NCBI RefSeq assembly: GCF_028994805.1
Contig: NZ_JAJQQP010000005.1
Coordinates: 62,001 to 126,000 of the forward strand
Source: Promicromonospora iranensis
GTDB taxonomy: Bacteria; Actinomycetota; Actinomycetes; Actinomycetales; Cellulomonadaceae
Direction of reading: 5' to 3'
Length of the DNA: 64,000 nucleotides
Made by a program: the position numbers and the translations under genes. The notes below the pieces were generated by a model, which ran no database searches, was not told the origin of the DNA, and was given only the letters and a program-made list of their open reading frames with translations. Within the stretch, counting starts at the first letter, position 1, and every line of letters begins with the position of its first letter. Positions 18,163 to 26,163 of this stretch are shown in pieces.

Positions 18163-18254
18163 ACGTTAGGTTCGGCGGGCCGTCGTGTGCTTCTCGATTC
18201 CTGACCACTCGCTACCACTCTCTGCTGACGGCCGTGCCCGCCGGAAAGTAGCCT
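18163..18254. promoter_or_regulatory. Divergent leaderless promoters
   Basis: TAACGT on the minus strand (18163-18168) lies 7 bases before the ATG of the VOC gene. TAGCCT on the plus strand (18249-18254) lies 7 bases before the ATG at 18262. Both match the recurrent -10 placement in this window. No ribosome-binding site precedes either start. Confidence 0.5.
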
Positions 18255-18261
18255 TCTCACC

Positions 18262-19230
18262 ATGGCACCGGAGCTGCTCACCTGGTTGCTCGACTCCGAC
18301 CCGGCCCTGCGCTGGCAGGTCGAACGCGACCTCGCCGGGGCGCCCGAGGACGTCTGGCGCGCCACCCGGGCGCGCGTCGCGACCGAGGGGTTCGGGGCCC
18401 GACTCCTCGCGCTGCAGGATCCCGACGGGCAGTGGGCCGGCGGCGCCTTCTTCCCCGCCGGGTACCAGGGCGACGAGGAGGGCCAGCCCTGGACCGCGAC
18501 GACCTGGTCGCTCAGCAGCCTCCGCGACTGGGGTCTCGACGCCGCCGTGCTGGCCGGGACCGCCGAGAAGCTTGCCGCGAACAGCCGGTGGGAGTACGAG
18601 GACCTGCCCTACTGGGACGGTGAGGTCGACTGCTGCATCAACAGCTGGACGCTTGCCAACGGCGCGTGGCTCGGCGTGGACGTCTCGGGCATCGCCCAGT
18701 GGTTCGTCGACCACCGCCTGCCCGACGGCGGCTGGAACTGCGAGTGGGTGGAGGGCTCGACACGCTCCTCGTTCCACTCCACGCTCAACTCCCTCAAGGG
18801 CCTCCTGTACTACGAGACCGCAACCGAACCTGCGACCGGTGGCAGTGACGACCTGCGCGCCGCGCGCCGCGAGGGCGAGGAGTACCTCCTGGAGCGGCGG
18901 CTGCTCCACAGGCTGTCGACGGGCGAGCTCATCGGTCCGTGGGCCACCCGCTTCGGGTATCCCTTTCGCTGGGGCTACAGCGCCCTCAACGCCCTGGACT
19001 ACTTTCGCGCGGCGGCACTGCACGACGGCGTCGGGCCTGATCCTCGGCTCGCCGACGCCGTCGGCGTGGTCCGCGGCGCCCGCCGACCGGACGGCACCTG
19101 GCTGCAGGAGGGGCGCCATCCGGGCCGGGTCTGGTTCGAGGTGGACGTGCCGCCGGGGGAGCCGTCCAGGTGGCTCACGTTCTACGGCACGCGCGTGCTC
19201 GACTGGTGGGACGGCGCTGGCACTGTGTGA
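18262..19230 (+). CDS. Squalene-cyclase/prenyltransferase-like alpha/alpha-toroid protein
   Basis: A 322-residue protein with repeated helical units containing QW-like motifs: ALQDPDGQWAGGAF near residue 50, HRLPDGGWNCEW near 152 and ARRPDGTWLQEG near 272. These are typical of terpene-cyclase and prenyltransferase toroids. It is half the length of real squalene-hopene cyclases and lacks the DXDD acid motif, so it is probably a toroid protein of other function. The start is supported by a -10 hexamer 7 bases upstream. It is followed after 120 bases by the sugar-transporter operon, which has its own operator. Confidence 0.72.
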   Translation: MAPELLTWLLDSDPALRWQVERDLAGAPEDVWRATRARVATEGFGARLLALQDPDGQWAGGAFFPAGYQGDEEGQPWTATTWSLSSLRDWGLDAAVLAGTAEKLAANSRWEYEDLPYWDGEVDCCINSWTLANGAWLGVDVSGIAQWFVDHRLPDGGWNCEWVEGSTRSSFHSTLNSLKGLLYYETATEPATGGSDDLRAARREGEEYLLERRLLHRLSTGELIGPWATRFGYPFRWGYSALNALDYFRAAALHDGVGPDPRLADAVGVVRGARRPDGTWLQEGRHPGRVWFEVDVPPGEPSRWLTFYGTRVLDWWDGAGTV

Positions 19231-19299
19231 GGCTCGGGTCGGGGAGCTGTACAGGGCTGCGGGCTCGCTGCCCGACTGCTGGCACACGTTTGACTCCCT

Positions 19300-19317
19300 A
19301 TTTACAGCGCTGTAAAT
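19300..19317. promoter_or_regulatory. Perfect 18-bp palindromic operator, LacI type
   Basis: The sequence ATTTACAGCGCTGTAAAT is a perfect palindrome centred on GCGC, with A/T-rich arms standing out from the G+C-rich surroundings. It lies 33 bases before the start of the sugar-binding lipoprotein gene. LacI-family repressors bind such sites with a central CG step, and a LacI gene ends the same cluster at 25034-26050. Binding by that protein is inference. Confidence 0.7.
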
Positions 19318-19350
19318 TCCCCCGGTCGCAGTAATCAAGGGAGATGCAGC

Positions 19351-20643
19351 GTGAGTCCTGGTTTCAGCCGTCCCGTTCCGCTGAGTCGTCGCTCGTTCCT
19401 CGCCGGCTCGGCGGCCCTCGTCGCGCTCGGCGCCGCCGGGTGCGCGCCCGCCTCGCGAGCCGCCGGCGGAGGAACCGGGCTGCGCTTCTACCTGCAGAAG
19501 CAGGAGGTCATCGCGTACTTCGGCGAACTGCTCCGGCGCTTCGAGGACGAGCGTCCCGGCATCACCGTCGTGCACGACTCGACGGTGGCCATCGCGCCGC
19601 AGTTCGTGCGCAACGAACCGGCCGGCGTCGGCTGCTTCAACGACAACCTCGAGCTCGCCCGGTACATCAAGCGCGGGGTGCTCGGCGACCTGTCCGACCT
19701 GCCGTCCGCGCAGACTGTCCGGACCGACATCGACGAGCTGACCGACCAGTACGCCACCTACCCCGGCCGCACGAGCGTCCTGCCGTACTCGCTCGCGGCC
19801 GCCGGCGTCATCTACAACAAGAAGATCTTCGCGGACCACCAGCTACCCGTGCCCGAGACGTGGACCCAGTTCGTCGACGTGTGCGACGAGCTCACCCAGG
19901 CCGGCGTCACCCCGATCTACGCGACCGACCGGGACACGTGGACGCTCTGGCAGGGACTGTTCGACTACTCCGTCGGCAGCCTCGTGGCACCGGGCGAGTT
20001 CTTCCGCCGCATGAAGGAGCTCGGCACGGACGTGGGGCCGGACTCCGAGGTCTCGTTCGAGAAGGACTTCGCGGTGCCGATGGAGCGCGCGAAGGTCATC
20101 TCGTCGTACTTCAACAAGGACCACGCGGTGCGTGCGTACGCGGACGGCAACCTCGCCTTCGGCAAGGGCCAGGCCGCCATGTACCTGCAGGGGCCGTGGG
20201 CGCTGAGCCAGATCGAGCTCGTCGACCCGGACCTGGAGGTCGGCACGTTCCCGCTGCCCGTCTCGGAGAACCCCGACGAGCGGCAGGCGCGCGTCAACAT
20301 CGACCTCGGCCTGTGGATCCCGACGGCGTCCCAACACCAGGACGAGGCGCGCGAGCTCGTCGAGTTCCTCATGCGGCCGGACATCCTCAACGCCTACAAC
20401 GCCGACAACCTCGCCTACTCGACACTCATCGACGCGCCGCCGCAGCAGGACGAGCGCCTCGCGGGGCTCCAGGACTACGTCGACCGTGCGGCGTTCTACC
20501 AGGGCGCCGGCACGTTCGTGCCGACGTCGATCCCGCTGGGCAACTACCTGCAGGCCGCGATCCGCAGCGGCAACTTCGACGGCATGCTCCGCCAGCTCGA
20601 CGCCGACTGGCGTCGTCTCGCCGGACGAGGAGCGACCGTATGA
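19351..20643 (+). CDS. Sugar ABC transporter substrate-binding lipoprotein
   Basis: A 430-residue family-1 extracellular solute-binding protein. The N terminus combines a twin-arginine-like SRRSFLAG with a lipobox ending LGAAGC (Cys31), so it is probably exported folded or as a lipoprotein anchored outside the membrane. The body has the binding-protein pattern: PYSLAAAGVIYNKKIF, GKGQAAMYLQGPWAL and LGLWIPTASQHQDEARELVEFL. GTG at 19351 is the start because AAGGGAG lies 8 bases upstream. It is the first gene of the transporter operon under the palindromic operator. The substrate is probably an oligosaccharide, as judged by the GH31 enzyme downstream. The ATPase (MsmK/MalK type) is not encoded here and is presumably shared. 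Confidence 0.92.
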   Translation: MSPGFSRPVPLSRRSFLAGSAALVALGAAGCAPASRAAGGGTGLRFYLQKQEVIAYFGELLRRFEDERPGITVVHDSTVAIAPQFVRNEPAGVGCFNDNLELARYIKRGVLGDLSDLPSAQTVRTDIDELTDQYATYPGRTSVLPYSLAAAGVIYNKKIFADHQLPVPETWTQFVDVCDELTQAGVTPIYATDRDTWTLWQGLFDYSVGSLVAPGEFFRRMKELGTDVGPDSEVSFEKDFAVPMERAKVISSYFNKDHAVRAYADGNLAFGKGQAAMYLQGPWALSQIELVDPDLEVGTFPLPVSENPDERQARVNIDLGLWIPTASQHQDEARELVEFLMRPDILNAYNADNLAYSTLIDAPPQQDERLAGLQDYVDRAAFYQGAGTFVPTSIPLGNYLQAAIRSGNFDGMLRQLDADWRRLAGRGATV

Positions 20644-20714
20644 GCGGCACAACGTTGTACCGGCTCGAGAGGCACCAGTTCGAGACGTCCCGGCTCACCG
20701 AGGAGCGACGATGA
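20640..20714 (+). CDS. 24-codon micro-ORF coupling binding protein and permease
   Basis: A 24-residue reading frame begins with ATG overlapping the stop of the binding-protein gene (ATGA) and ends with TGA overlapping the ATG of the first permease (again ATGA). The peptide starts MSGTTLYRL, is rich in Arg and Glu and ends in RR. Its exact fit between two overlaps suggests it keeps ribosomes moving from the highly translated binding-protein gene into the permease. The permease also has its own GAGGAG site inside the micro-ORF. Whether the peptide itself does anything is unknown. Confidence 0.5.
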   Translation: MSGTTLYRLERHQFETSRLTEERR

Positions 20715-21643
20715 CAGCACACGCCACCCTGTCCCTGCCGACGGCGGAGGAGGCCGGTCCGCCGAGCCGCCGTCCGGCAGGCGGACGACGGGTCGAGCCG
20801 GTGTACTACCTCTTCCTCGTGCCGACGCTGCTCGTGTTCACGGCCTTCGTCGTCGTGCCGGCCCTGATCGGTGTCTTCTACAGCCTCACGGACTACGTCG
20901 GCTTCGGCCGCTGGTCGTTCCTGGGGTTGCGGAACTACGCCGCGCTCTTCACCGACCCGCGGATGCTCGAGTCGTACGGCTTCACGCTCGGGTTCGCGCT
21001 GGTCACCGTCGTCGTCGCGCAGGTGATCGCGCTCGCGCTGGCCGTGGCGCTGTCCCGGCGGATCCGCTTCGCGACGACGCTCCGCACCGTGTTCGTCATC
21101 CCGATGGTGGTCTCGGGCATCGTCGTGGCCTACGTGTTCAACTTCCTGTTCTCGAACTCGCTGCCGGCCATCGCCACCGCCGTCGGCTTCGGGCCGCTGG
21201 AGGAGAGCATCCTCGGCAACCCGGACCTCGCCTGGCTCTCCATCGTGATCGTGTCCGCCTGGCAGACCATCCCGGGCGCGCTGCTGGTCTACACGGCCGG
21301 GCTGACGTCGATCCCGAACGAGCTGTACGAGGCGAGCGCGCTCGACGGCGCCTCCCCGTGGCGGCAGTTCCGCTCCGTCACCGTCCCGCTCATCGCGGGC
21401 TTCATCCTGATCAACACGATCCTCGGCGTGAAGGGCTACCTCGGCGTGTACGACGTCATCGTCGGCCTGACGGGCGGCGGGCCCGGTACCGCCACGAGCA
21501 GCGTCGCCATGACGATCTTCAGCGGCTTCACCGGGGGCGACTACGCCTACCAGATGGCGAACGCCACGGTGTTCCTGATCGTGACCGCGCTCATCTCCGT
21601 CGCCCAGATCGTCGCCACCCGTGGAAGGGCGGTCAAGCTGTGA
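20711..21643 (+). CDS. Sugar ABC transporter permease, MalF-like
   Basis: A 310-residue membrane protein with six predicted helices and an N-terminal cytoplasmic stretch of about 30 residues. The EAA loop that contacts the ATPase is EASALDGASPWRQFRSVTVPLI (about residues 212-233). The segment LGVYDVIVGLTGGGPGTAT is typical of the MalF/UgpA type. The ATG follows GAGGAG by 7 bases. It overlaps the next permease by 4 bases (GTGA). It imports sugar across the cytoplasmic membrane with the second permease and the binding lipoprotein. Confidence 0.93.
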   Translation: MTAHATLSLPTAEEAGPPSRRPAGGRRVEPVYYLFLVPTLLVFTAFVVVPALIGVFYSLTDYVGFGRWSFLGLRNYAALFTDPRMLESYGFTLGFALVTVVVAQVIALALAVALSRRIRFATTLRTVFVIPMVVSGIVVAYVFNFLFSNSLPAIATAVGFGPLEESILGNPDLAWLSIVIVSAWQTIPGALLVYTAGLTSIPNELYEASALDGASPWRQFRSVTVPLIAGFILINTILGVKGYLGVYDVIVGLTGGGPGTATSSVAMTIFSGFTGGDYAYQMANATVFLIVTALISVAQIVATRGRAVKL

Positions 21644-22524
21644 CCACCGTGAACCCTGCCAGCCCCGCCAGCCCCGCCAGCCGTGCCGGCCGTGCAGGCC
21701 GCGTCAACCGTACGAACTGGCCGCTGACGATCGTCCTCGGCCTCGCGACGCTCACGGTCCTCGTGCCGCTGTACGTCACGCTGTCGATGGCCTTCAAGAC
21801 CAGCACCCAGTCCGCGGACGGCAACGCCTTCTCCCTGCCGGAGCCGTTCAACCCGGCCAGCTTCGCCGAGGCGTGGGAGCTGACCCGCTTCCCGGTGTCG
21901 TTCGCCGTCTCGCTGGCGGTCGCGGCGCTCGCCGTCGTGCTGACCCTGCTGCTCAGCTCGCTCGCCGCCTACGCCATCGCGCGCAACTGGTCGCACCGGT
22001 TCTTCCGCTGGTCGATGATCTACCTGCTGGTGGCGCTGTTCCTGCCGTTCCCGGTGGTCGCCCTGCCACAGATCCAGCTCACGGCGCTCACCAGCCTCGA
22101 CAACCCGATCGGCGTGGGCATCCTGCACGCGATGTTCCAGCTGTCCTTCAGCGTGCTGCTGTACACCGCGTACCTGCGCTCGATCCCGATCGAGCTCGAG
22201 GAGAGCGCCCGGATCGACGGCGCGAGCACCGGGCAGATCTTCTGGCGGATCATCCTGCCGCTGCTGGGGCCCATGAACGCGACGGTCGGCATCTTCGCCT
22301 TCCTGGCGTCCTGGAACGACTTCATGATGCCGTCGCTCATCATGTCCGACCCGGCGTTGCAGACCCTGCCCGTGGTGCAGAACATCTTCCAGAGCCAGTT
22401 CGGCACCAACTACAACGTCGCCTTCGCGTCGTACCTGATGGCGATGGCACCGACGATCATCGCCTACCTGTTCGCGCAGCGCTGGGTGATCAGCGGCGTG
22501 ACCCAGGGCGCCGTCAAGCACTGA
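21640..22524 (+). CDS. Sugar ABC transporter permease, MalG-like
   Basis: A 294-residue protein with six predicted membrane helices. The EAA motif reads EESARIDGASTGQIFWRIILPLLGP, and the tail ends IAYLFAQRWVISGVTQGAVKH, the usual C terminus of MalG/UgpE permeases. The GTG start lies within the stop of the first permease. The N terminus has a short Pro-Ala-Ser repeat (ASPASPAS) before the first helix. Together with the preceding permease it makes the heterodimeric channel of a carbohydrate importer. Confidence 0.93.
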   Translation: MTTVNPASPASPASRAGRAGRVNRTNWPLTIVLGLATLTVLVPLYVTLSMAFKTSTQSADGNAFSLPEPFNPASFAEAWELTRFPVSFAVSLAVAALAVVLTLLLSSLAAYAIARNWSHRFFRWSMIYLLVALFLPFPVVALPQIQLTALTSLDNPIGVGILHAMFQLSFSVLLYTAYLRSIPIELEESARIDGASTGQIFWRIILPLLGPMNATVGIFAFLASWNDFMMPSLIMSDPALQTLPVVQNIFQSQFGTNYNVAFASYLMAMAPTIIAYLFAQRWVISGVTQGAVKH

Positions 22525-22599
22525 GCCGGGCTGTGCGCAGAGCCGAGCTGCGCACCGCACCAGCACCGCACCAGCACTGAACCGAGCACGAGGAGAGTC

Positions 22600-24996
22600 A
22601 TGTCAGAGATCGCCGAGAGCCTGCCCGTCATCCGGCCCCTGCCGGAGGCGGCGCCGCACGCGCGGCACGAGCAGCAGGTACACGGCGCCGGCTGGCGGAT
22701 CACTGTCCTGACCGACGGCGTCTTCCGGATCGAGCGTTCGGCCGACGGCGGCTTCGAAGACCGGGCCTCCACGTTCGCGGTTCGCCGGGACCTACCTCCC
22801 GTCGACTTCGCCGTGGAGCGCGTCGGCGCAGGCGTGGTGCTCACCACCCGCCGTGCCCGGCTGGGCTACGACGGCGGGGAGTTCTCCGCGAGCGGCCTCG
22901 TCGTCGAGGTGCTCGGCCGCGACGCGGGACGCTGGCGGTACGGCGAGCCGACCCGGGACCTCGGAGGGACGGCGCGGACCCTCGACGACGTCGACGGCCG
23001 GACCGAGCTGGAGCCGGGGGTCGTGGCGCCCGACGGGATCGCCGTCGTCGACGACACCGTGTCGTTCCTGTTCGAGGACGACGGGTGGGTCGGTTCGCGG
23101 GTCCCCGGTCGGCAGGACCTGTACGTGTTCGCCCACGGCCGCGACTACGCGGACGCCGTCCAGGACCTGTACCGGGTCTCCGGCCACCCGATGCGGCTGC
23201 CGCGCTGGGCGCTCGGCAACTGGTGGAGCCGCTACCACCCGTACAGCGACGAGTCCTACCTGGCTCTCCTGGACCGCTTCGACGAGGAGGGCATCCCGTT
23301 CTCCGTCGCGGTGATCGACATGGACTGGCACCGGGTCGCGTCGGTGCCGCCGGAGTTCGGCAACGGCTGGACCGGCTACTCCTGGGAGCCCACGCTCTTC
23401 CCCGATCCCGCCACGTTCCTGCGCACGCTGCACGACCGGGGCCTGCGCACCACCCTCAACCTGCACCCCGCCGACGGCGTCCGCGCCTTCGAGGACGCTT
23501 ACCCGGCGGTGGCCCGCGCCCTGGGTGTGGACCCGGACAGCGGGGAGCCGATTCCCTTCGACCCGATCGACCCGGCCTTCCTGCAGGCGTATTTCAGCGA
23601 GCTGCACCACCCGCTGGAGGCCCAGGGCGTCGACTTCTGGTGGATCGACTGGCAGCAGGGCCGCACCTCCGGGCTGCCCGGTGTCGACCCGTTGTGGGTC
23701 CTGAACCACTTCCACCACCTCGACGCCGCCCGGGACGGCGGTCCGGGCATGACGTTCTCCCGGTACGCCGGGCCCGGGAGTCATCGGTACGCCGTCGGCT
23801 TCTCCGGCGACACGGTGGTCTCGTGGGCATCGCTGCACTTCCAGCCCGAGTTCACGGCCACCGCGGCGAACATCGGGTACTCGTGGTGGAGCCACGACAT
23901 CGGCGGCCACACGCGTGGCGTGCGCGACGACGAGCTCGCCACCCGCTGGGTACAGTTCGGCGTCTTCTCGCCGATCATGCGGCTGCACTCCGCGAACAAC
24001 CCGTTCATCCGCAAGGAGCCGTGGGTGTTCCCGCCGGAGCACCGCGCGGCGATGACCGACGCGCTGCGCTTCCGGCACCGGATGGTGCCCTACCTGCACA
24101 CGATGAACCACCGCGCCGCCGAGGGGGTGCCGCTCGTCCGGCCGATGTACCACCTCGAGCCGCGGCGGTCGGCGGCGTACACGGTGCCCAATCAGTACGC
24201 GTTCGGCAGCGAGCTGCTGGTCGCGCCGATCACGGAGCCCCGGGATGCTGCGTCGCTGCGGGGTCGCGTGCGGGTCTGGCTGCCGGACGGCCTGTGGACC
24301 GACATCTTCACCGACGCCGTCTACGAGGGCGGGCGGACCGTCGAGATGCACCGGACCGACGCGTCCATCCCGGTCCTGCTGCGGGCCGGCGGGATCCTGC
24401 CGCTCGACGCCGGGACGGACCTCGACGCGACGCGCAACCCGACGGCGTTCGAGGTGCTCGTCGCGCCCGCCGCGTCCGGCGAGCTGGTCCTGGCCGAGGA
24501 CGGCGAGGACGACGCCGTCGGTGACGGCAGCGGGCCCGCGGCACGAACCGTGCTGTCCTGGGACCGTGCGGCGGGTGAGCTCCGGATCGGCGCCGCGGAG
24601 GGCAACACCGGCGTGCTGCCCGCGAGCCGGGAGTGGACGGTGACCTTCCTCGCCGCGCTGCCCGAGGGACCGGTCACGGTGAACGGCGCGCCCGCCGAGG
24701 TGAGCGGCGCCGACGGGCGGTGGAGCGTGAGCGCCGGCAGTGCCGCGGGCGGCGAGCTCGTCCTCCGAGTCGACGGGGGACCCCTGCGGGTCGGTTCGGA
24801 CCGGCGCGACGCGGCGCGCGTGATCCTGGAGTCCGCGCAGATCGGCAACCCGGAGAAGCTCGAGGCGTGGGACGTCGTCAGCAGTGACCGGAGCGCCACG
24901 GAGAGGCTGGCGGAGCTCACGGCGGTCGAGCTGCCGGAGCCGGTCCGCGCGGCGCTCGTCGAACAGCTCGCGGCGCGGACGGGTTCGGTCCGGTAG
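22600..24996 (+). CDS. Glycoside hydrolase family 31 (alpha-glucosidase/alpha-xylosidase-like)
   Basis: A 798-residue cytoplasmic GH31 enzyme with no signal peptide. The catalytic (beta/alpha)8 barrel covers about residues 200-560. The nucleophile is Asp350 in FWWIDWQQG and the acid/base Asp404 in GFSGDT. YSWWSHDIGGH and FSPIMRLHS are further family hallmarks. A C-terminal beta domain carries the final 200 residues. It probably cleaves alpha-linked sugars brought in by the upstream transporter; alpha-glucosidase, alpha-xylosidase or alpha-galactosidase specificities all occur in this family. AGGAG precedes the ATG. It lies 75 bases after the permease, with a short tandem repeat in between, and probably in the same operon. 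Confidence 0.92.
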   Translation: MSEIAESLPVIRPLPEAAPHARHEQQVHGAGWRITVLTDGVFRIERSADGGFEDRASTFAVRRDLPPVDFAVERVGAGVVLTTRRARLGYDGGEFSASGLVVEVLGRDAGRWRYGEPTRDLGGTARTLDDVDGRTELEPGVVAPDGIAVVDDTVSFLFEDDGWVGSRVPGRQDLYVFAHGRDYADAVQDLYRVSGHPMRLPRWALGNWWSRYHPYSDESYLALLDRFDEEGIPFSVAVIDMDWHRVASVPPEFGNGWTGYSWEPTLFPDPATFLRTLHDRGLRTTLNLHPADGVRAFEDAYPAVARALGVDPDSGEPIPFDPIDPAFLQAYFSELHHPLEAQGVDFWWIDWQQGRTSGLPGVDPLWVLNHFHHLDAARDGGPGMTFSRYAGPGSHRYAVGFSGDTVVSWASLHFQPEFTATAANIGYSWWSHDIGGHTRGVRDDELATRWVQFGVFSPIMRLHSANNPFIRKEPWVFPPEHRAAMTDALRFRHRMVPYLHTMNHRAAEGVPLVRPMYHLEPRRSAAYTVPNQYAFGSELLVAPITEPRDAASLRGRVRVWLPDGLWTDIFTDAVYEGGRTVEMHRTDASIPVLLRAGGILPLDAGTDLDATRNPTAFEVLVAPAASGELVLAEDGEDDAVGDGSGPAARTVLSWDRAAGELRIGAAEGNTGVLPASREWTVTFLAALPEGPVTVNGAPAEVSGADGRWSVSAGSAAGGELVLRVDGGPLRVGSDRRDAARVILESAQIGNPEKLEAWDVVSSDRSATERLAELTAVELPEPVRAALVEQLAARTGSVR

Positions 24997-25033
24997 GGCG
25001 ACCCGCGTCGGGGCCAGTTCGGCCAGGGTTGAG

Positions 25034-26050
25034 TCAGCGCAGCTCGGGGGCGCTCTCCCGGAACAGGATCGTGTGCCCGACGGTGACGTGGCGGCCGGGC
25101 TCGTCGAGCCCGTCCAGGCGGTCGAGCAGCAGGTCGAGGGCGCGCTCGGCGAGCGCCCGGGTGTCCGGCGCGACCGACGTCAGGCTCGGTGCGGTGCTCG
25201 CGCCGAGCTCTATCGCGTCCCAGCCGATGACCGCGACGTCGGCCGGGACGTCCAGGCCGTGCCGGCGCAGGGCGCGCAGAGCGCCGATGGCGGCGAGGTC
25301 GTCGCGGCACAGCAGACCGTCCAGCTCGAGTCCGGCGTCGAGCGCGGCGCTGAGCGCTTCCTCCGCGTCGCGGGCGTCGCCGTCCTGTCGCCGGGGGACG
25401 AGCAGGGCCGGATCGGCGGGCAGGACCGCGTCGTCGAGCGCGGCGTGGTAGCCCTCGATCCGTAGTGTCGACGTCCAGGACAGGTGGTCCGCCTCGTGGC
25501 CGAGGAACCCGATCCGCCGTCGGCCCAGCCGCACCAGGTGTCCGACCGCCTCGCGGGCTGCTGCGACGTTGTCGATCGCGACCTGGTCGGCGCCCGCGGG
25601 CTGCGGGTCCTCGCCGAGGAACACGATGGGCATGCCGTGCCGCACGGCGTCCAGGTCGCGGGCGGCCAGGGCCTGCGGCTGCATGACCATCCCGTCCATG
25701 ATCCCGGCCTCGCGGTCGTGCAGCACCGAGCGCTCGCCGTCGGCCGTCGCGCCGGTCTCCGCGAGCAGGAGGCGGTAGCCGCGCGCCTCGGCGACTCGTG
25801 CGAACACGTGCGCGAGCTCGGCGAAGTACGGCCGCCGGAGGTCGGGGAAGGCGAGCCCGAGCATGCTCGAGCGGCCGGTCGCGAGACTGCGGCCGGTGCG
25901 GTTGGGCCGGTACCCGAGCGCGTCGATCGCGGCCTGGACCCGCTCGCGCATCCCCGGGCTGACGTGACGGTATCCGCGGACGACGTTGGACACCGTCTTC
26001 ATGGAGACCCCCGCGCGGTCCGCGACGTCCTGCAGGGTCACCCGGTTCAT
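25034..26050 (-). CDS. LacI-family transcriptional repressor
   Basis: A 338-residue repressor. The N-terminal helix-turn-helix and hinge (VTLQDVADRAGVSMKTVSNV ... LGYRPNRTGRSLATG, residues 3-60) are typical, including the hinge Arg-Ser-Leu-Ala. Residues 65-338 form the periplasmic-binding-like sensor domain with YHAALDDAVLP and VAVIGWDAIELG segments. It is convergent with the GH31 gene 37 bases away. It probably represses the binding-protein operon through the palindrome at 19300-19317, released by a sugar ligand. Its own upstream region contains a 21-bp-arm hairpin, so its mRNA leader may be highly structured if transcription starts beyond it. Confidence 0.92.
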   Translation of the reverse strand: MNRVTLQDVADRAGVSMKTVSNVVRGYRHVSPGMRERVQAAIDALGYRPNRTGRSLATGRSSMLGLAFPDLRRPYFAELAHVFARVAEARGYRLLLAETGATADGERSVLHDREAGIMDGMVMQPQALAARDLDAVRHGMPIVFLGEDPQPAGADQVAIDNVAAAREAVGHLVRLGRRRIGFLGHEADHLSWTSTLRIEGYHAALDDAVLPADPALLVPRRQDGDARDAEEALSAALDAGLELDGLLCRDDLAAIGALRALRRHGLDVPADVAVIGWDAIELGASTAPSLTSVAPDTRALAERALDLLLDRLDGLDEPGRHVTVGHTILFRESAPELR

Positions 26051-26089
26051 GTCGGCAGGTTACCGCTGGACGGTGAGCCGCACGCTCCT

Positions 26090-26152
26090 CGTTGAGTGCT
26101 GGGTATTTGTCGTTCCGGAGCTGCCGATCGCACAAATACCCAGCACTCAACG
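26090..26152. repeat. Long perfect inverted repeat (21-bp arms)
   Basis: The arms 26090-26110 and 26132-26152 are perfect reverse complements around a 21-base centre containing CGGAGCTGCCGATC. It sits 11 bases beyond the flavoprotein stop and 39 bases before the LacI start, both genes reading leftward. It may act as a transcription terminator or mRNA-stabilising hairpin, but no U-tract follows. A second long hairpin at 32309-32368 contains the same 14-base sequence. Confidence 0.85.
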
Positions 26153-26163
26153 GGCCGGGGCGG

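Noticed and set aside
26090-26152. Hairpin considered a rho-independent terminator
   Set aside because: A strong stem, but no run of T follows on either strand, so it is listed as an inverted repeat only.
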